Shown: positions 15,128 to 23,941, counted from the stretch's first letter. The stretch: DNA of 24,744 nucleotides from an uncultured Collinsella sp. (GCA_900548495.1 URKT01000028.1:1-24744); one strand, 5' to 3'. A program made the numbers and translations. Notes: a model not told the origin generated them from the letters alone.

Positions 15128-17028
15128 TTGAGTGTCGGGGCGTTTCCTTTAGTTATGACGGTGCCGCACCGGCGCTCGACGGCGTCGATCTGAACATCGA
15201 GGACGGGGAGTTTTTCTGCATCCTCGGTGGCAATGGGTCGGGCAAGTCGACGTTTGCCAAGCATCTGAATGCGCTGTTGCAGCCCGATGCGGGCACGGTA
15301 CGCATCAACGGCATGGATGCGTCCGACCCCGAGCTGGTCTACGACATTCGTTCGACCGCGGGCATGGTATTCCAGAATCCCGACGACCAGCTGGTGGCAA
15401 CGCTTGTCGAAGATGACATTGCGTTTGGTCCCGAAAACCTAGGCGTGCCATCGGCGCAAATTGCGCAGCGCGTACGCGAGGCGCTGAAGGGCGTGGGCCT
15501 GGTGGGCTTTGAGCACCACGAGACCCATGCGCTTTCGGGCGGCCAAAAGCAGCGCGTGGCGCTTGCCGGCGTGCTTGCCATGGAACCGCGCGTGCTCATA
15601 TTGGACGAGGCTTCCTCGATGCTTGATCCGCGTGGGCGCAAGGCCCTCATGAAGGCTTGCCGCGCGTTGCACGATCGCGGCATGACCATCGTGATGATTA
15701 CGCACTTTATGGAAGAGGCCGCCGAGGCCGATCGTGTCGCGGTGTTTCGGGCGGGGCATGTTGCCATGCTGGGTACGCCCGAGGAGATTCTGACGCGGGC
15801 GAATGAACTCGCTCAGCTCAACCTGGATATGCCGGCGTCGTGCTGCTTAGGTAGGACACTTCGTGCGAAGGGCGTGCCCGTTTGCGCGCAGGTACGTGAG
15901 GCGGATATGGTCGCCGAGATTGCGCAGACTTATGCCGAGCGAAGTGGGGCAGGCACCGCGGGGCAGTCTTCCGCATCCCAGTTGGAAATCGCTGACGGCA
16001 CTGTTCCGGTAGACAACGAGGGCAACGCGTCGGAGCCCGTCATAGAGCTATCCCATGTTTCGTACAGTTATTCGCTCAGTCCGCGCGAGCGCCGCCGCTG
16101 GCATAAGCGCTCGGCCACTGCGGGCAAATCGAGCAAACAGGCTCTCTGGGGAAACGACCCCAGCAGTCCGTGGGCGCTGCGCGATGTATCGCTGACGGTG
16201 CGTCGCGGCGAGTTCCTGGGGCTAGCAGGCCATACCGGCTCGGGTAAATCGACTCTGGTCCAGCATCTCAACGGGCTGATCCGTCCGCAGGAGGGAAGCA
16301 TTTGCGCGCTGGGGCTCGACCTATCAAACAAGAAAGACGCCGCTGCGGTTAAGGCCAAGGTCGGCGTGGTGTTTCAGTATCCTGAGCGTCAGCTGTTTGC
16401 CGAAACCGTGGCGCAGGACGTGGCGTTTGGTCCGCACAACCTTGGCTTGCCGCAAGATGAAGTCGACCGTCGTGTCGAGTCATCGCTCTCGCGCGTGGGC
16501 CTCGATCTTTCCACGGTCGGCGACAAGAGCCCCTTTGAGCTTTCGGGCGGCCAGCAGCGTCGCGTGGCGTTTGCCGGCGTGCTCGCCATGGAACCTGAGG
16601 TGCTGGCGCTCGACGAGCCCATGGCAGGCCTCGATCCGGCTGCCCGCAGGGATTTCCTGGAGCTCATTGGCCGTTTACATGACGAAGGCCTGACCGTTGT
16701 CATGGTTTCGCACAGCATGGATGACCTGGCAAATTGTTGTGACCGTATCGTTGTGATGAACGAGGGCGCGGTGTTTGCCGAGGGAACGCCCGCTCAGGTT
16801 TTTGCGCATGCGGATGAGCTTAAATCAATCGGCTTGGGTGTTCCCGCCGCCCAGCGCATGGCGCTGGCGCTCGCGAAGGCAGGCGTGCCGCTGCGCTTTG
16901 ACGGCCTCTATACGGTTGAGTCGCTGGCAGACGAGTTGGTGGACCTGCTAATCGGTCGCTCGGGCGGTCCTTCTAACGTCGCGGACATTGCTAAATCCAA
17001 GACGGTCGCGCGAGAGGAGGGCTGCTAA
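15124..17028 (+). CDS. ecfA: Fused ECF transporter ATPases (EcfA1-EcfA2)
   Basis: A 634-residue protein carrying two ABC ATPase domains that in most organisms are separate proteins. Domain 1 (about 1-240): Walker A GGNGSGKST (35-43), Q-loop near 84, signature LSGGQKQR (137-144), Walker B LILDEA (158-163) followed by SSMLDP, switch His194. A poorly conserved linker of about 70 residues (240-310) is rich in Ala, Ser and Glu. Domain 2 (about 305-600): Walker A GHTGSGKST (369-377), signature LSGGQQRR (473-480), Walker B LALDEP (495-500) with AGLDP, switch His in VSHS. Both sites look complete. It powers uptake together with EcfT and the S component and sits on the inner face of the membrane. The next gene starts at the A of its TAA stop. 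Confidence 0.95.
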   Translation: MIECRGVSFSYDGAAPALDGVDLNIEDGEFFCILGGNGSGKSTFAKHLNALLQPDAGTVRINGMDASDPELVYDIRSTAGMVFQNPDDQLVATLVEDDIAFGPENLGVPSAQIAQRVREALKGVGLVGFEHHETHALSGGQKQRVALAGVLAMEPRVLILDEASSMLDPRGRKALMKACRALHDRGMTIVMITHFMEEAAEADRVAVFRAGHVAMLGTPEEILTRANELAQLNLDMPASCCLGRTLRAKGVPVCAQVREADMVAEIAQTYAERSGAGTAGQSSASQLEIADGTVPVDNEGNASEPVIELSHVSYSYSLSPRERRRWHKRSATAGKSSKQALWGNDPSSPWALRDVSLTVRRGEFLGLAGHTGSGKSTLVQHLNGLIRPQEGSICALGLDLSNKKDAAAVKAKVGVVFQYPERQLFAETVAQDVAFGPHNLGLPQDEVDRRVESSLSRVGLDLSTVGDKSPFELSGGQQRRVAFAGVLAMEPEVLALDEPMAGLDPAARRDFLELIGRLHDEGLTVVMVSHSMDDLANCCDRIVVMNEGAVFAEGTPAQVFAHADELKSIGLGVPAAQRMALALAKAGVPLRFDGLYTVESLADELVDLLIGRSGGPSNVADIAKSKTVAREEGC

Positions 17029-17828
17029 TGGAGGCGTTTTCGTTTGGCAGCTACTATCCCGGCGATAGTGCGATCCACCGCCTAGACCCGCGAACTAAGT
17101 TGCTCTTGGGCTTTGTGTTTCTGATCACGACGCTCACAGTCAGCAGCTTCCGCGGACTGGCCCCGGTCGCAATCTTCGTTGTCCTGATCTATGCCGTGTC
17201 CCGGGTGCCGTTGCGCCGGGTCCTATCATCGATGGCACCATTGCTGGCGATTGTCGTGGTGGTCGCAGTGCTCAACCTGTTTTCCGACCAGAGCGGGCGC
17301 ATCCTGTGGCAGCTCTGCTTTCTGCAGATAAGCGAGGGCTCGCTGCGTTCTGCCGCCTTTATGGCGTGCCGCCTGACCCTGATGATGGCCGGCATGAGCG
17401 CCATTACGCTCACCACGCCCACGCTCGACCTCACCGCGGGCTTTGAGCGTCTGCTCGCACCGTTTGCGCGCGTGGGGCTCCCTGCGCATGAGCTCGGCAT
17501 GATCATGGGTATCGCGTTGCGCTTTATGCCGCAGTTCGCCACCGAGATGAAGCAGACGGCGGACGCGCAGGCAAGCCGCGGCGCGCGCGTGACGTGCGGT
17601 CCGCTCGGCGGCGTGCGTATGCTCGGCAGTGTGGCGATTCCGCTGTTCACGGGCGTGTTCCGTCATGCCGAGACGCTTTCGGCCGCCATGGATGCCCGTT
17701 GCTATCATGGCGAGCAGGGCCGCGCACGTTTGCATGCGCTTGCATTTGGCCGCAGCGATGCGTTGGCGGCGGTGGTGACGGCGTTGCTGCTCATCTGCGT
17801 CATCGTCATCAATCTTCAACTTGTTTAG
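17028..17828 (+). CDS. ecfT: ECF transporter transmembrane subunit EcfT
   Basis: A 266-residue membrane protein of the CbiQ/EcfT family that couples the ATPases to the S component. The N-terminal YYPGDSAIHRLDPRTKLLLGF is the family start. About five to six hydrophobic segments follow. The two cytoplasmic coupling motifs with Ala-Arg-Gly character are visible as QASRGARV near residue 184-191 and AMDARCYHG near 221-229. The start codon overlaps the stop of the fused ATPase gene (TAATG). It closes the ECF module; a pyridoxamine-oxidase-fold gene begins 30 bases after its stop and is probably on the same transcript. Confidence 0.95.
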   Translation: MEAFSFGSYYPGDSAIHRLDPRTKLLLGFVFLITTLTVSSFRGLAPVAIFVVLIYAVSRVPLRRVLSSMAPLLAIVVVVAVLNLFSDQSGRILWQLCFLQISEGSLRSAAFMACRLTLMMAGMSAITLTTPTLDLTAGFERLLAPFARVGLPAHELGMIMGIALRFMPQFATEMKQTADAQASRGARVTCGPLGGVRMLGSVAIPLFTGVFRHAETLSAAMDARCYHGEQGRARLHALAFGRSDALAAVVTALLLICVIVINLQLV

Positions 17829-17858
17829 GCGCGATTCGAGCGCAAGAAAGGGGTCCCT

Positions 17859-18305
17859 ATGACCGACAACGACCGCACGGCTCAGCTTGAGCGCGCCTGT
17901 TCGTATCTCAGGCGCATTCCGGCGTGGTATCTGGCCACGACCGATGTGGCCGACGGGTATCAGCCTCGCGTGAGGCCGTTTTCATTTGCCATGGTCGATG
18001 ACGGTAAGCTGTGGTTTTGCACATCGCGCGACAAGGATGTGTGGGCGGAGCTGAGTGCGAATCCCAAGTTTGAACTCTCGGGCTGGAAGCCGGGGGAGTG
18101 CTGGATCGTGTTGACCGGCGAGGCCGCACTTGAGGACGACGCAGTTGCGAGCGACAAGGTGCGTCAAGCGGGTTTTAAGCACATGGTGGGCATCGGCGAG
18201 GAACACGAGAGCGCCAACGACGGCCGCCTTGCGTTCTTCTCGGTCCGCAACATTGCCGCGCGCTTCTGTGATATCGACGGCAGCGAGGAGCGCCTGGAGC
18301 TCTAA
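17859..18305 (+). CDS. Pyridoxamine 5'-phosphate oxidase-fold protein 1
   Basis: A 148-residue protein of the split-barrel flavin-reductase/PNPOx-like fold. Family members bind FMN, F420 or haem; which one is used here cannot be read from sequence. The family run IPAWYLAT, then RVRPFSFAMVDDGKLWFCTS and KDVWAELSANPKFELSGW, covers the cofactor pocket at about 21-70. AAAGGGG is the ribosome site. It follows ecfT by 30 bases and is itself followed by a shorter paralogue. Being placed under an FMN riboswitch supports a flavin cofactor (inference). Confidence 0.88.
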   Translation: MTDNDRTAQLERACSYLRRIPAWYLATTDVADGYQPRVRPFSFAMVDDGKLWFCTSRDKDVWAELSANPKFELSGWKPGECWIVLTGEAALEDDAVASDKVRQAGFKHMVGIGEEHESANDGRLAFFSVRNIAARFCDIDGSEERLEL

Positions 18306-18359
18306 TTTCCCAAATTGATTACCCATTCCAAAAAGACTGGTCAGGCGACAGGAGGACAC

Positions 18360-18770
18360 ATGGACGGATTGAATACGGTGTTGGAGTATCTAACGTCGGT
18401 GCCGGCATGGTATTTGGCGACGAGCGTTGACGGACAGCCTCATGTGCGTCCGTTTTCGTTTGCGCAGATCCAGGATGGCAAGCTGTGGTTTGTAACAGCG
18501 CGCACCAAAGACGTGTGGCAAGAGCTGCTACAAAATCAGCGCTTTGAGGCCACGAGTTGGTGGCCGGGCCATGGCTGGCTCATCTTGCGCGGGCGTGCCG
18601 GCTTGGATGACCGGGCTTCGAGCGAAATGCGCGAAGCCGGGTGGAAGCATCTAGAGCGCCTGGGTGAGCACTATGAGGGGCCTAACGACCCCACGCTCGT
18701 CTTCTTTAGCGTCGAGGATTCCGAGGCTTTTATCTGCAATCACGACGAATGGGTGCCGGTCGAGCTCTAG
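18360..18770 (+). CDS. Pyridoxamine 5'-phosphate oxidase-fold protein 2 (paralogue)
   Basis: A 136-residue paralogue of the preceding gene: VPAWYLATSVDGQPHVRPFS and GKLWFVTARTKDVWQELLQN match the first copy closely. The C-terminal half keeps AGWKHLERLGEHYEGPNDP and VFFSVEDSEAF. I start at ATG 18360 because AGGAGG (18350-18355) is well placed; the frame is open to 18315 without such a site. Tandem duplication followed by divergence is the likely origin. Same caveats on cofactor as copy 1. A hairpin after the stop closes the unit. Confidence 0.88.
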   Translation: MDGLNTVLEYLTSVPAWYLATSVDGQPHVRPFSFAQIQDGKLWFVTARTKDVWQELLQNQRFEATSWWPGHGWLILRGRAGLDDRASSEMREAGWKHLERLGEHYEGPNDPTLVFFSVEDSEAFICNHDEWVPVEL

Positions 18771-18805
18771 CCAGCTGGCTCATCCTAACAACTTGGTTTT
18801 CGCAT

Positions 18806-18863
18806 GGGCGGGCCCCGTATTGCCCGGCGCCGTTAGGAGCGCCGGTCAATACGGGGCCCGCTC
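18806..18863. terminator. Long hairpin terminator between flavin and arginine units
   Basis: GCGGGCCCCGTATTG (18808-18822) pairs with CAATACGGGGCCCGC (18847-18861). After one mismatch an inner stem follows, CCGGCGC (18824-18830) with GCGCCGG (18839-18845). Little T run follows (CTCCATTTGT), so termination is inferred from stability and position. Confidence 0.7.
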
Positions 18864-18905
18864 CATTTGTCAATTCCTTCGAGCGAATGTGTCGGGAATG
18901 TTTCA

Positions 18906-18942
18906 ATGCATGAATATGCAAGTCATTTACGTGTTCATGCAT
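18906..18942. promoter_or_regulatory. Candidate ArgR operator (ARG boxes) upstream of argC
   Basis: TGCATGAATATGCA (18907-18920) has the TGCAT-N4-ATGCA symmetry of actinobacterial ARG boxes. ATGCATGAA (18906-18914) is also repeated as its exact complement TTCATGCAT at 18934-18942, giving a second half-site 28 bases downstream. It lies about 85 bases before argC and next to the only AT-rich, promoter-like stretch in the gap, although no clean -35/-10 pair is visible. Repression by arginine-bound ArgR is inferred; the argR gene is not in the window. Confidence 0.6.
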
Positions 18943-19027
18943 CTTTTGGTGCTAAAGTTTCAAGCCACTTCATAACGACCGCTGCGAAATGCGCATCGGT
19001 GCATAAATCGCAGACAAGGAGTCTGAT

Positions 19028-20098
19028 ATGTCTTTGAAGGTTGGAATCGTCGGCGCGGCTGGATATGCCGGAGCCGAGCTCATTCGCCTCGTGCTCGGTC
19101 ATCCCGAGTTTGAACTTGTTGCCATTACGTCCAACGCTGATGCCGGCCAGCCGTTGTCTGCGGTGTACCCGAGCTTCACCGGCGTAAGCGATCTTGTCTT
19201 CACGACGCATGATGCCCCCGAGCTCAAGAACTGCGACGCGGTATTTTTGGCCGTGCCGCACACGGCTGCCATGGCTCAGGTGCCCGCCCTGCTTGCCGCG
19301 GGAGTCTCCTGCATTGACCTCTCGGCCGACTATCGCCTGAGCGATCCGGCCACCTTTGAGGCCTGGTATGCCGCCGAGCACACGAGCCCCGAGTTGCTCA
19401 AGACCCGCGCCTTCGGTCTGCCCGAGCTGTTCTGCCAGGACTTAGAGACCGCTGCTTCCAACCATGCCGCTGGCAGGCCCGTGTTGGTCGCCTGCGCCGG
19501 CTGCTATCCCACCGCAACGAGCCTTGCTGCCGCTCCTGCCGTGCGTGCGGGCTGGGTGGCTGAGAACGGTCCCGTGATTGTCGATGCCATTAGCGGCGTG
19601 ACGGGCGCCGGTAAGTCCTGCAACGCCCGCACCCATTTTTGCAGCGCCGACGAGAACTTGGAGGCCTACGGCGTGGGTAAGCATCGTCACACGCCCGAAA
19701 TCGAGCAAATCCTTGGTCTAACAGATCGCGTCGTCTTTACCCCGCACCTGGCACCGCTCAAGCGCGGCCTGCTCTCCACGGTGACGCTGCCGCTCACGCC
19801 GCAGGCCATCGACTCCCTGACCCTTGAGGACGTTGTCGACTATTACAAGCAGTTCTACGCTGGTCGCACTTTCGTGCGCGTACTCGACGCCGGCCAGCAG
19901 CCCAAGACGGCTTCGGTCGTCGGCACCAACGCCGCCCAGATCGGCCTCGCGCTCAACAAGTGCGCGGGCGTGCTGGTGGCGACGGGCGCCATCGACAATC
20001 TGTGCAAGGGCGCTGCGGGCCAAGCAGTCCAGTGCGCCAATATCGTCTTTGGCTTTGACGAGCGACGAGGCTTGCCCACAGTGGCGTGCCCGGTGTAG
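19028..20098 (+). CDS. argC: N-acetyl-gamma-glutamyl-phosphate reductase
   Basis: ArgC carries out the third step of arginine synthesis: NADPH-dependent reduction of N-acetylglutamyl phosphate to the semialdehyde. The 356-residue protein has the Rossmann start VGIVGAAGYAGAELIRL (5-21), the catalytic cysteine Cys159 in CAGCYPTA, the HRHTPEIEQ segment near 219-227, and the C-terminal NLCKGAAGQAVQ with LP near the end. Length is normal. ACAAGGAG is the ribosome site. First gene of the argCJBD operon, behind a probable ArgR site. Confidence 0.98.
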   Translation: MSLKVGIVGAAGYAGAELIRLVLGHPEFELVAITSNADAGQPLSAVYPSFTGVSDLVFTTHDAPELKNCDAVFLAVPHTAAMAQVPALLAAGVSCIDLSADYRLSDPATFEAWYAAEHTSPELLKTRAFGLPELFCQDLETAASNHAAGRPVLVACAGCYPTATSLAAAPAVRAGWVAENGPVIVDAISGVTGAGKSCNARTHFCSADENLEAYGVGKHRHTPEIEQILGLTDRVVFTPHLAPLKRGLLSTVTLPLTPQAIDSLTLEDVVDYYKQFYAGRTFVRVLDAGQQPKTASVVGTNAAQIGLALNKCAGVLVATGAIDNLCKGAAGQAVQCANIVFGFDERRGLPTVACPV

Positions 20099-20232
20099 CA
20101 CATTCGATTGTTAACGATTTGGTAGTCGGGCATCGAGTGGGGCGCCACTCTTAAGCTGGTCTCATGATCACGACTGGCATGGCGCACCAACCGATGTCCG
20201 TTTTTTGTTTGACATAAGGAGTCATAAAGACG

Positions 20233-21501
20233 ATGAATACCGAGCTGTTTGATATCAAGATTCGCGCCGTCGAGGGTGGCGTTACGGCTGCGGCTGGTTT
20301 TAAGGCTGCAGGCATCCACGCTGGGTTCCGCAAGAACCCCGAGCGTCTGGATTACGCGCTCGTCGTGCCCGATAAACCCTGTCCCGGTGCCGGCGTGTTT
20401 ACCACCAATCGCTTTTGCGCGGCGCCCGTGCAGGTGAGCCGTGCCAACCTGGGCGGTGCCGACAAGGGCTACGGAATCATCGCCGGCGTTTCGGTTAACT
20501 CTGGCAATGCTAACGCCGCCACGGGTGAGACCGGCCTTGCATGCGCGCGCGAGACGTGCAGCATCGCATCGCAGGTCATCGGCTGTGAGCCCCAGCAGAT
20601 TCTGGTTGCCTCCACGGGTGTGATTGGCCAGATTCTGCCGATCGACACGTTTGAGACCGCCATTCCTGCCGCCTACGAGGCGCTCTCCGCCCACGGTGGC
20701 GCCGATGCCGCTCGCGCCATCATGACGACCGACACGCACTCCAAGGAGTACGCCGTGTCCTACGTCAGCGAGGCGGCGGGTCATGCGGGTAATGTCTATA
20801 CGGTAGGCGGCATGTGCAAGGGCTCGGGCATGATCATGCCCAACATGGCCACCATGATCGCAGTTATCACCACCGATGCCCCCGTCGAGCCTGCGGCACT
20901 TCATGCCCTGCTGCTCTCGACCGCCAAGCAGACTTTTAACAAGGTAACGGTCGATTCCGACACCTCGACCAACGACACCTGCATCATGCTTGCCTCCGGC
21001 GCCGCTGCCGCAGATGCCGAGCCCATCGTCGAGGGCACTGATGCCTTTGACGAGCTGGCCTTTGCCGTGCACGAGGTGTGCGAGAGCCTGGCGCGCAACA
21101 TTGCGGCCGATGGCGAGGGTGCGTCAAAGCTCGTGACGGTTAACGTTACCGGCGCCGCTAACGACGAGGAAGCCGATATCGCCGCCCGCGCCGTTGCCAA
21201 CTCGCCGCTCGTTAAGACCTGCATCGCCGGCCACGACTGCAACTGGGGCCGCGTTGCTATGGCGCTTGGTAAGTGCGGCGTGAAGTTTAATCAGGAAGAC
21301 GTTTCTATCGACATGATGGGCATGCCCGTCTGTCGCGACGGTCTGACTGTTCCCTTTGACGAGGACGAGGCTCTACGACGTTTCGAAGCGCCCGAGATCG
21401 TGATCTCGGCCGACCTGGGCGCAGGCGACGCGGCAACGACTGTGTGGACCTGCGACCTCACGCACGAGTACATCTCCATCAACGGCGACTACCGTTCCTA
21501 G
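20233..21501 (+). CDS. argJ: Bifunctional ornithine acetyltransferase / N-acetylglutamate synthase
   Basis: ArgJ moves the acetyl group from N-acetylornithine to glutamate and can also make N-acetylglutamate from acetyl-CoA. The 422-residue precursor cleaves itself between Ala206 and Thr207 in KGSGMIMPNMATM; Thr207 then becomes the nucleophile of the beta subunit. SVNSGNANAATG (87-98) and the Cys-Lys-Gly-Ser-Gly run are typical. The end DLTHEYISINGDYRS is the usual ArgJ C-terminus. AAGGAG lies eleven bases before the ATG, a little far. The 134-base gap after argC contains a 6-base hairpin (GAGTGG/CCACTC, 20135-20150) but no T run, so read-through from argC is likely. Whether it is truly bifunctional cannot be decided from sequence. 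Confidence 0.97.
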   Translation: MNTELFDIKIRAVEGGVTAAAGFKAAGIHAGFRKNPERLDYALVVPDKPCPGAGVFTTNRFCAAPVQVSRANLGGADKGYGIIAGVSVNSGNANAATGETGLACARETCSIASQVIGCEPQQILVASTGVIGQILPIDTFETAIPAAYEALSAHGGADAARAIMTTDTHSKEYAVSYVSEAAGHAGNVYTVGGMCKGSGMIMPNMATMIAVITTDAPVEPAALHALLLSTAKQTFNKVTVDSDTSTNDTCIMLASGAAAADAEPIVEGTDAFDELAFAVHEVCESLARNIAADGEGASKLVTVNVTGAANDEEADIAARAVANSPLVKTCIAGHDCNWGRVAMALGKCGVKFNQEDVSIDMMGMPVCRDGLTVPFDEDEALRRFEAPEIVISADLGAGDAATTVWTCDLTHEYISINGDYRS

Positions 21502-21582
21502 ATTCCAGGCACGCTGCGTATCTTGCCGCGATTGCGGACAGCGGAGCACGGCGCGATAACGATACGAAAGACGAGGCAGATT

Positions 21583-22563
21583 ATGAAATTCGCACGCGAT
21601 TGTCGTTCGAGCGAATCCAACGAAGCAACCGCGCAGCTGCTGTTCGAAGCGCTGCCGTGGATTAAGAACCTGACCGGCAAGACGGTTGTTATCAAATATG
21701 GCGGAGCCGCCATGGTTGATGAGCAGCTGCGCCGCGACGTGATGAGCGACATCGTTTTGCTCAAGATCATCGGTATGCGCCCCGTCATCGTGCATGGCGG
21801 CGGCAAGGCTATCAACGAGGCGCTGAGCCATTACGATATTCCCGTCGAGTTTAAGAACGGCCAGCGCGTGACCACGCCGGCGACTATGGATATCGTGCGC
21901 GAGGTGCTGGGCGGCAAGGTCAACCAGGAGTTGGTTGCTGCCATCAACCACCACGGTAACCTGGCCGTGGGCGTGTCGGGCAGCGATGCCGGCACGCTCA
22001 TCGCCGAGCCGCTCGACCCCGAGCTCGGTCGCGTGGGCAAAGTGACGCACGTCAACACCGACTATATCGAGCGCTTACTCGATAGCGAGTACATCCCCGT
22101 CATCGCTACCGTCGCGGCGGGGGAGGACGGCGGTTTCTTCAACATCAACGCCGACACCGCCGCCGGTGCCGTTGCCGCGGCGCTCCACGCGCATAAGGCG
22201 ATCTTTTTGACCGATGTCGATGGTCTGTACAAGGACTTTAGCGACAAGGACTCGCTTATCTCCAACCTAACGCTCGACGAGGTTAACGAAATGCTCTACG
22301 GCGGCGAGGTCGATAAGGGCATGATTCCCAAGCTGCGTGCGGCTGTCGACGCGCTTACCGCTGGCGTGTTCCGAGCCCACATCATCAACGGCACGACGCC
22401 GCATTCGCTGCTCCTGGAGCTGCTGACCGATGCCGGCGTCGGCACCGTGATCCATTCCACCGAGACGGCGTACGAGTTCGATACGCATCCGCATCCGCTT
22501 TCGACGTTTGCTGCGCGTCTGACCGAGAACCTTGACGAGGTCGAGAAGCTTCAGACGGTCTAG
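21583..22563 (+). CDS. argB: N-acetylglutamate kinase
   Basis: ArgB phosphorylates N-acetylglutamate, the usual feedback point in arginine synthesis. Catalytic and binding features: VIKYGGAAM with Lys38, PVIVHGGGKAIN (67-78), NINADTAAGAVA near residue 187, and FLTDVDGLYKD near 207-217. The 326-residue protein is longer than the usual ~295, with a C-terminal tail of about 27 residues after GTVIHSTE (YEFDTHPHPLSTFAARL and on). An N-terminal helix before the kinase core is compatible with the arginine-sensitive hexameric class but does not prove it. I use ATG 21583 with GAGG upstream rather than the open frame from 21523. Confidence 0.96.
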   Translation: MKFARDCRSSESNEATAQLLFEALPWIKNLTGKTVVIKYGGAAMVDEQLRRDVMSDIVLLKIIGMRPVIVHGGGKAINEALSHYDIPVEFKNGQRVTTPATMDIVREVLGGKVNQELVAAINHHGNLAVGVSGSDAGTLIAEPLDPELGRVGKVTHVNTDYIERLLDSEYIPVIATVAAGEDGGFFNINADTAAGAVAAALHAHKAIFLTDVDGLYKDFSDKDSLISNLTLDEVNEMLYGGEVDKGMIPKLRAAVDALTAGVFRAHIINGTTPHSLLLELLTDAGVGTVIHSTETAYEFDTHPHPLSTFAARLTENLDEVEKLQTV

Positions 22564-22632
22564 CTGACCCGCAGCCGCCCCATTCCTGCACCCATAGCCC
22601 CGCGCCGTCTGGCGCCCAACGAAAGGCATCCC

Positions 22633-23916
22633 ATGTCACTTGCAGCTCAGCAATCGCTTGAATCCCATTACGTTATGCATACCTTTGGCCGCTCTCCGGT
22701 CGAGTTTGTCGAGGGTCACGGCATGAAGCTCACCGGCGACGATGGCCGTGAGTACCTCGACTTTCTTGCCGGCATCGGCGTGTGCAGCCTAGGTCATGGC
22801 GACCCGGCTGTGCTCTCGGCGCTCGAGGCACAGACCAAAAAGCTCATGCATGTCTCCAATTACTTCTACATCGAGCAGCGCGGACAGGTCGCGGCGCTGC
22901 TGTCCAAGCTTGCTAACGACGACGTAGATGGTGCGCGCGTTCTTGCCGATGCCATTGTCGCCGGCGATGAGACCACGGCAGCTGCTCTTGGTGCCCCGGC
23001 TGCGGGCGAGCAGGTGTGGGAGACGTTCTTTGCCAACTCCGGCGCCGAGGCCAACGAGGGCTCGATGAAGCTTGCGCGCCTGTACGCCAAGCGTGCCGGT
23101 AATGGCGGCAACACTATCGTGTGCATGCGCGGCGGCTTCCACGGCCGTACGCTCGAGACTATTGCGGCCACCATGCAGGATTGGCTGCAGGACAGTTTCC
23201 GCCCGCTGCCGGGTGGCTTTGTGGCCTGCACGCCCAACGATGTCGATGAACTGCGTGCAATCTTTAAGCAGCTGGGGAGCGAGATTTGTGCCGTGATGCT
23301 CGAGCCGATCCAGGGTGAGAGTGGCGTGCGCCCCATGACCGAGGAGTTTATGGCTACGGCGCGCGACTTGGCGCACGAGGTGGGTGCCGTGCTTATCGCC
23401 GACGAGGTCCAGTGCGGTATCTTCCGCACGGGTAAGCCGTTTGCGTTCCAGACCTATGGCGTGGAGCCCGACATCATGAGCCTTGCCAAGGGCATTGCCG
23501 ACGGCGTGCCCATGGGTGCCGTCGTGGCAAAGAAGGAGATTGCCGACGTGTTTAAGCCGGGCGACCACGGCTCGACCTTTGGCGGTAGCTGCTTGGCCAT
23601 CGCGGCGTGTGCCGCGACGCTCTCCGCGCTCGTGCGCGGCGATTATGCCGACCATGCTGCCAAGGTGGGCGCCTATATGGAGGCAAAGCTCGCCAAGCTG
23701 CCGCACGTGACCGAGGTACGTGGCCGCGGCTTGATGCTCGGCTGTGATTTGGATGATGCCGCGGGCGACGCGCATGATGTTGTTGCCCGCGCGCTGGCCG
23801 CCGGTGCCGTGATCAACGCTACGGGTGCGCATACGCTGCGTTTCCTGCCGCCACTTGTCTGCGAGGAAGCCGACGTGGACAGCCTGATCGAGATACTGTC
23901 GGGTGTTTTGGGCTAA
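22633..23916 (+). CDS. argD: Acetylornithine aminotransferase
   Basis: ArgD is a class III PLP-dependent aminotransferase that converts N-acetylglutamate semialdehyde to N-acetylornithine. Motifs: GIGVCSLGHGDP (47-58), FFANSGAEANEGSMKLAR (132-149), GGFHGRTLETIAAT (167-180), the cofactor aspartate in ADEVQCG (Asp257) and the Schiff-base lysine Lys286 in SLAKGIADGVPMGA. An insertion of about 30 residues (about 97-127) lies before FFANSGAEANE compared with common ArgD proteins, raising the length to 427. GAAAGG is the ribosome site. It is the last gene of the argCJBD run; argF, argG and argH are absent from the window. Confidence 0.97.
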   Translation: MSLAAQQSLESHYVMHTFGRSPVEFVEGHGMKLTGDDGREYLDFLAGIGVCSLGHGDPAVLSALEAQTKKLMHVSNYFYIEQRGQVAALLSKLANDDVDGARVLADAIVAGDETTAAALGAPAAGEQVWETFFANSGAEANEGSMKLARLYAKRAGNGGNTIVCMRGGFHGRTLETIAATMQDWLQDSFRPLPGGFVACTPNDVDELRAIFKQLGSEICAVMLEPIQGESGVRPMTEEFMATARDLAHEVGAVLIADEVQCGIFRTGKPFAFQTYGVEPDIMSLAKGIADGVPMGAVVAKKEIADVFKPGDHGSTFGGSCLAIAACAATLSALVRGDYADHAAKVGAYMEAKLAKLPHVTEVRGRGLMLGCDLDDAAGDAHDVVARALAAGAVINATGAHTLRFLPPLVCEEADVDSLIEILSGVLG

Positions 23917-23941
23917 CGCGGCGCAATAACTCAATTTTGAC

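Noticed and set aside
20201..20222. TTGACA-like promoter directly before argJ
   Set aside because: A TTGACA lies near 20209 but only some 20 bases before the start codon, leaving no room for a -10 and a leader.
19855..21072. Minus-strand frame of about 405 codons spanning argC and argJ
   Set aside because: It is antisense to two well-identified enzymes and crosses their intergenic gap; it shows no recognisable domain.
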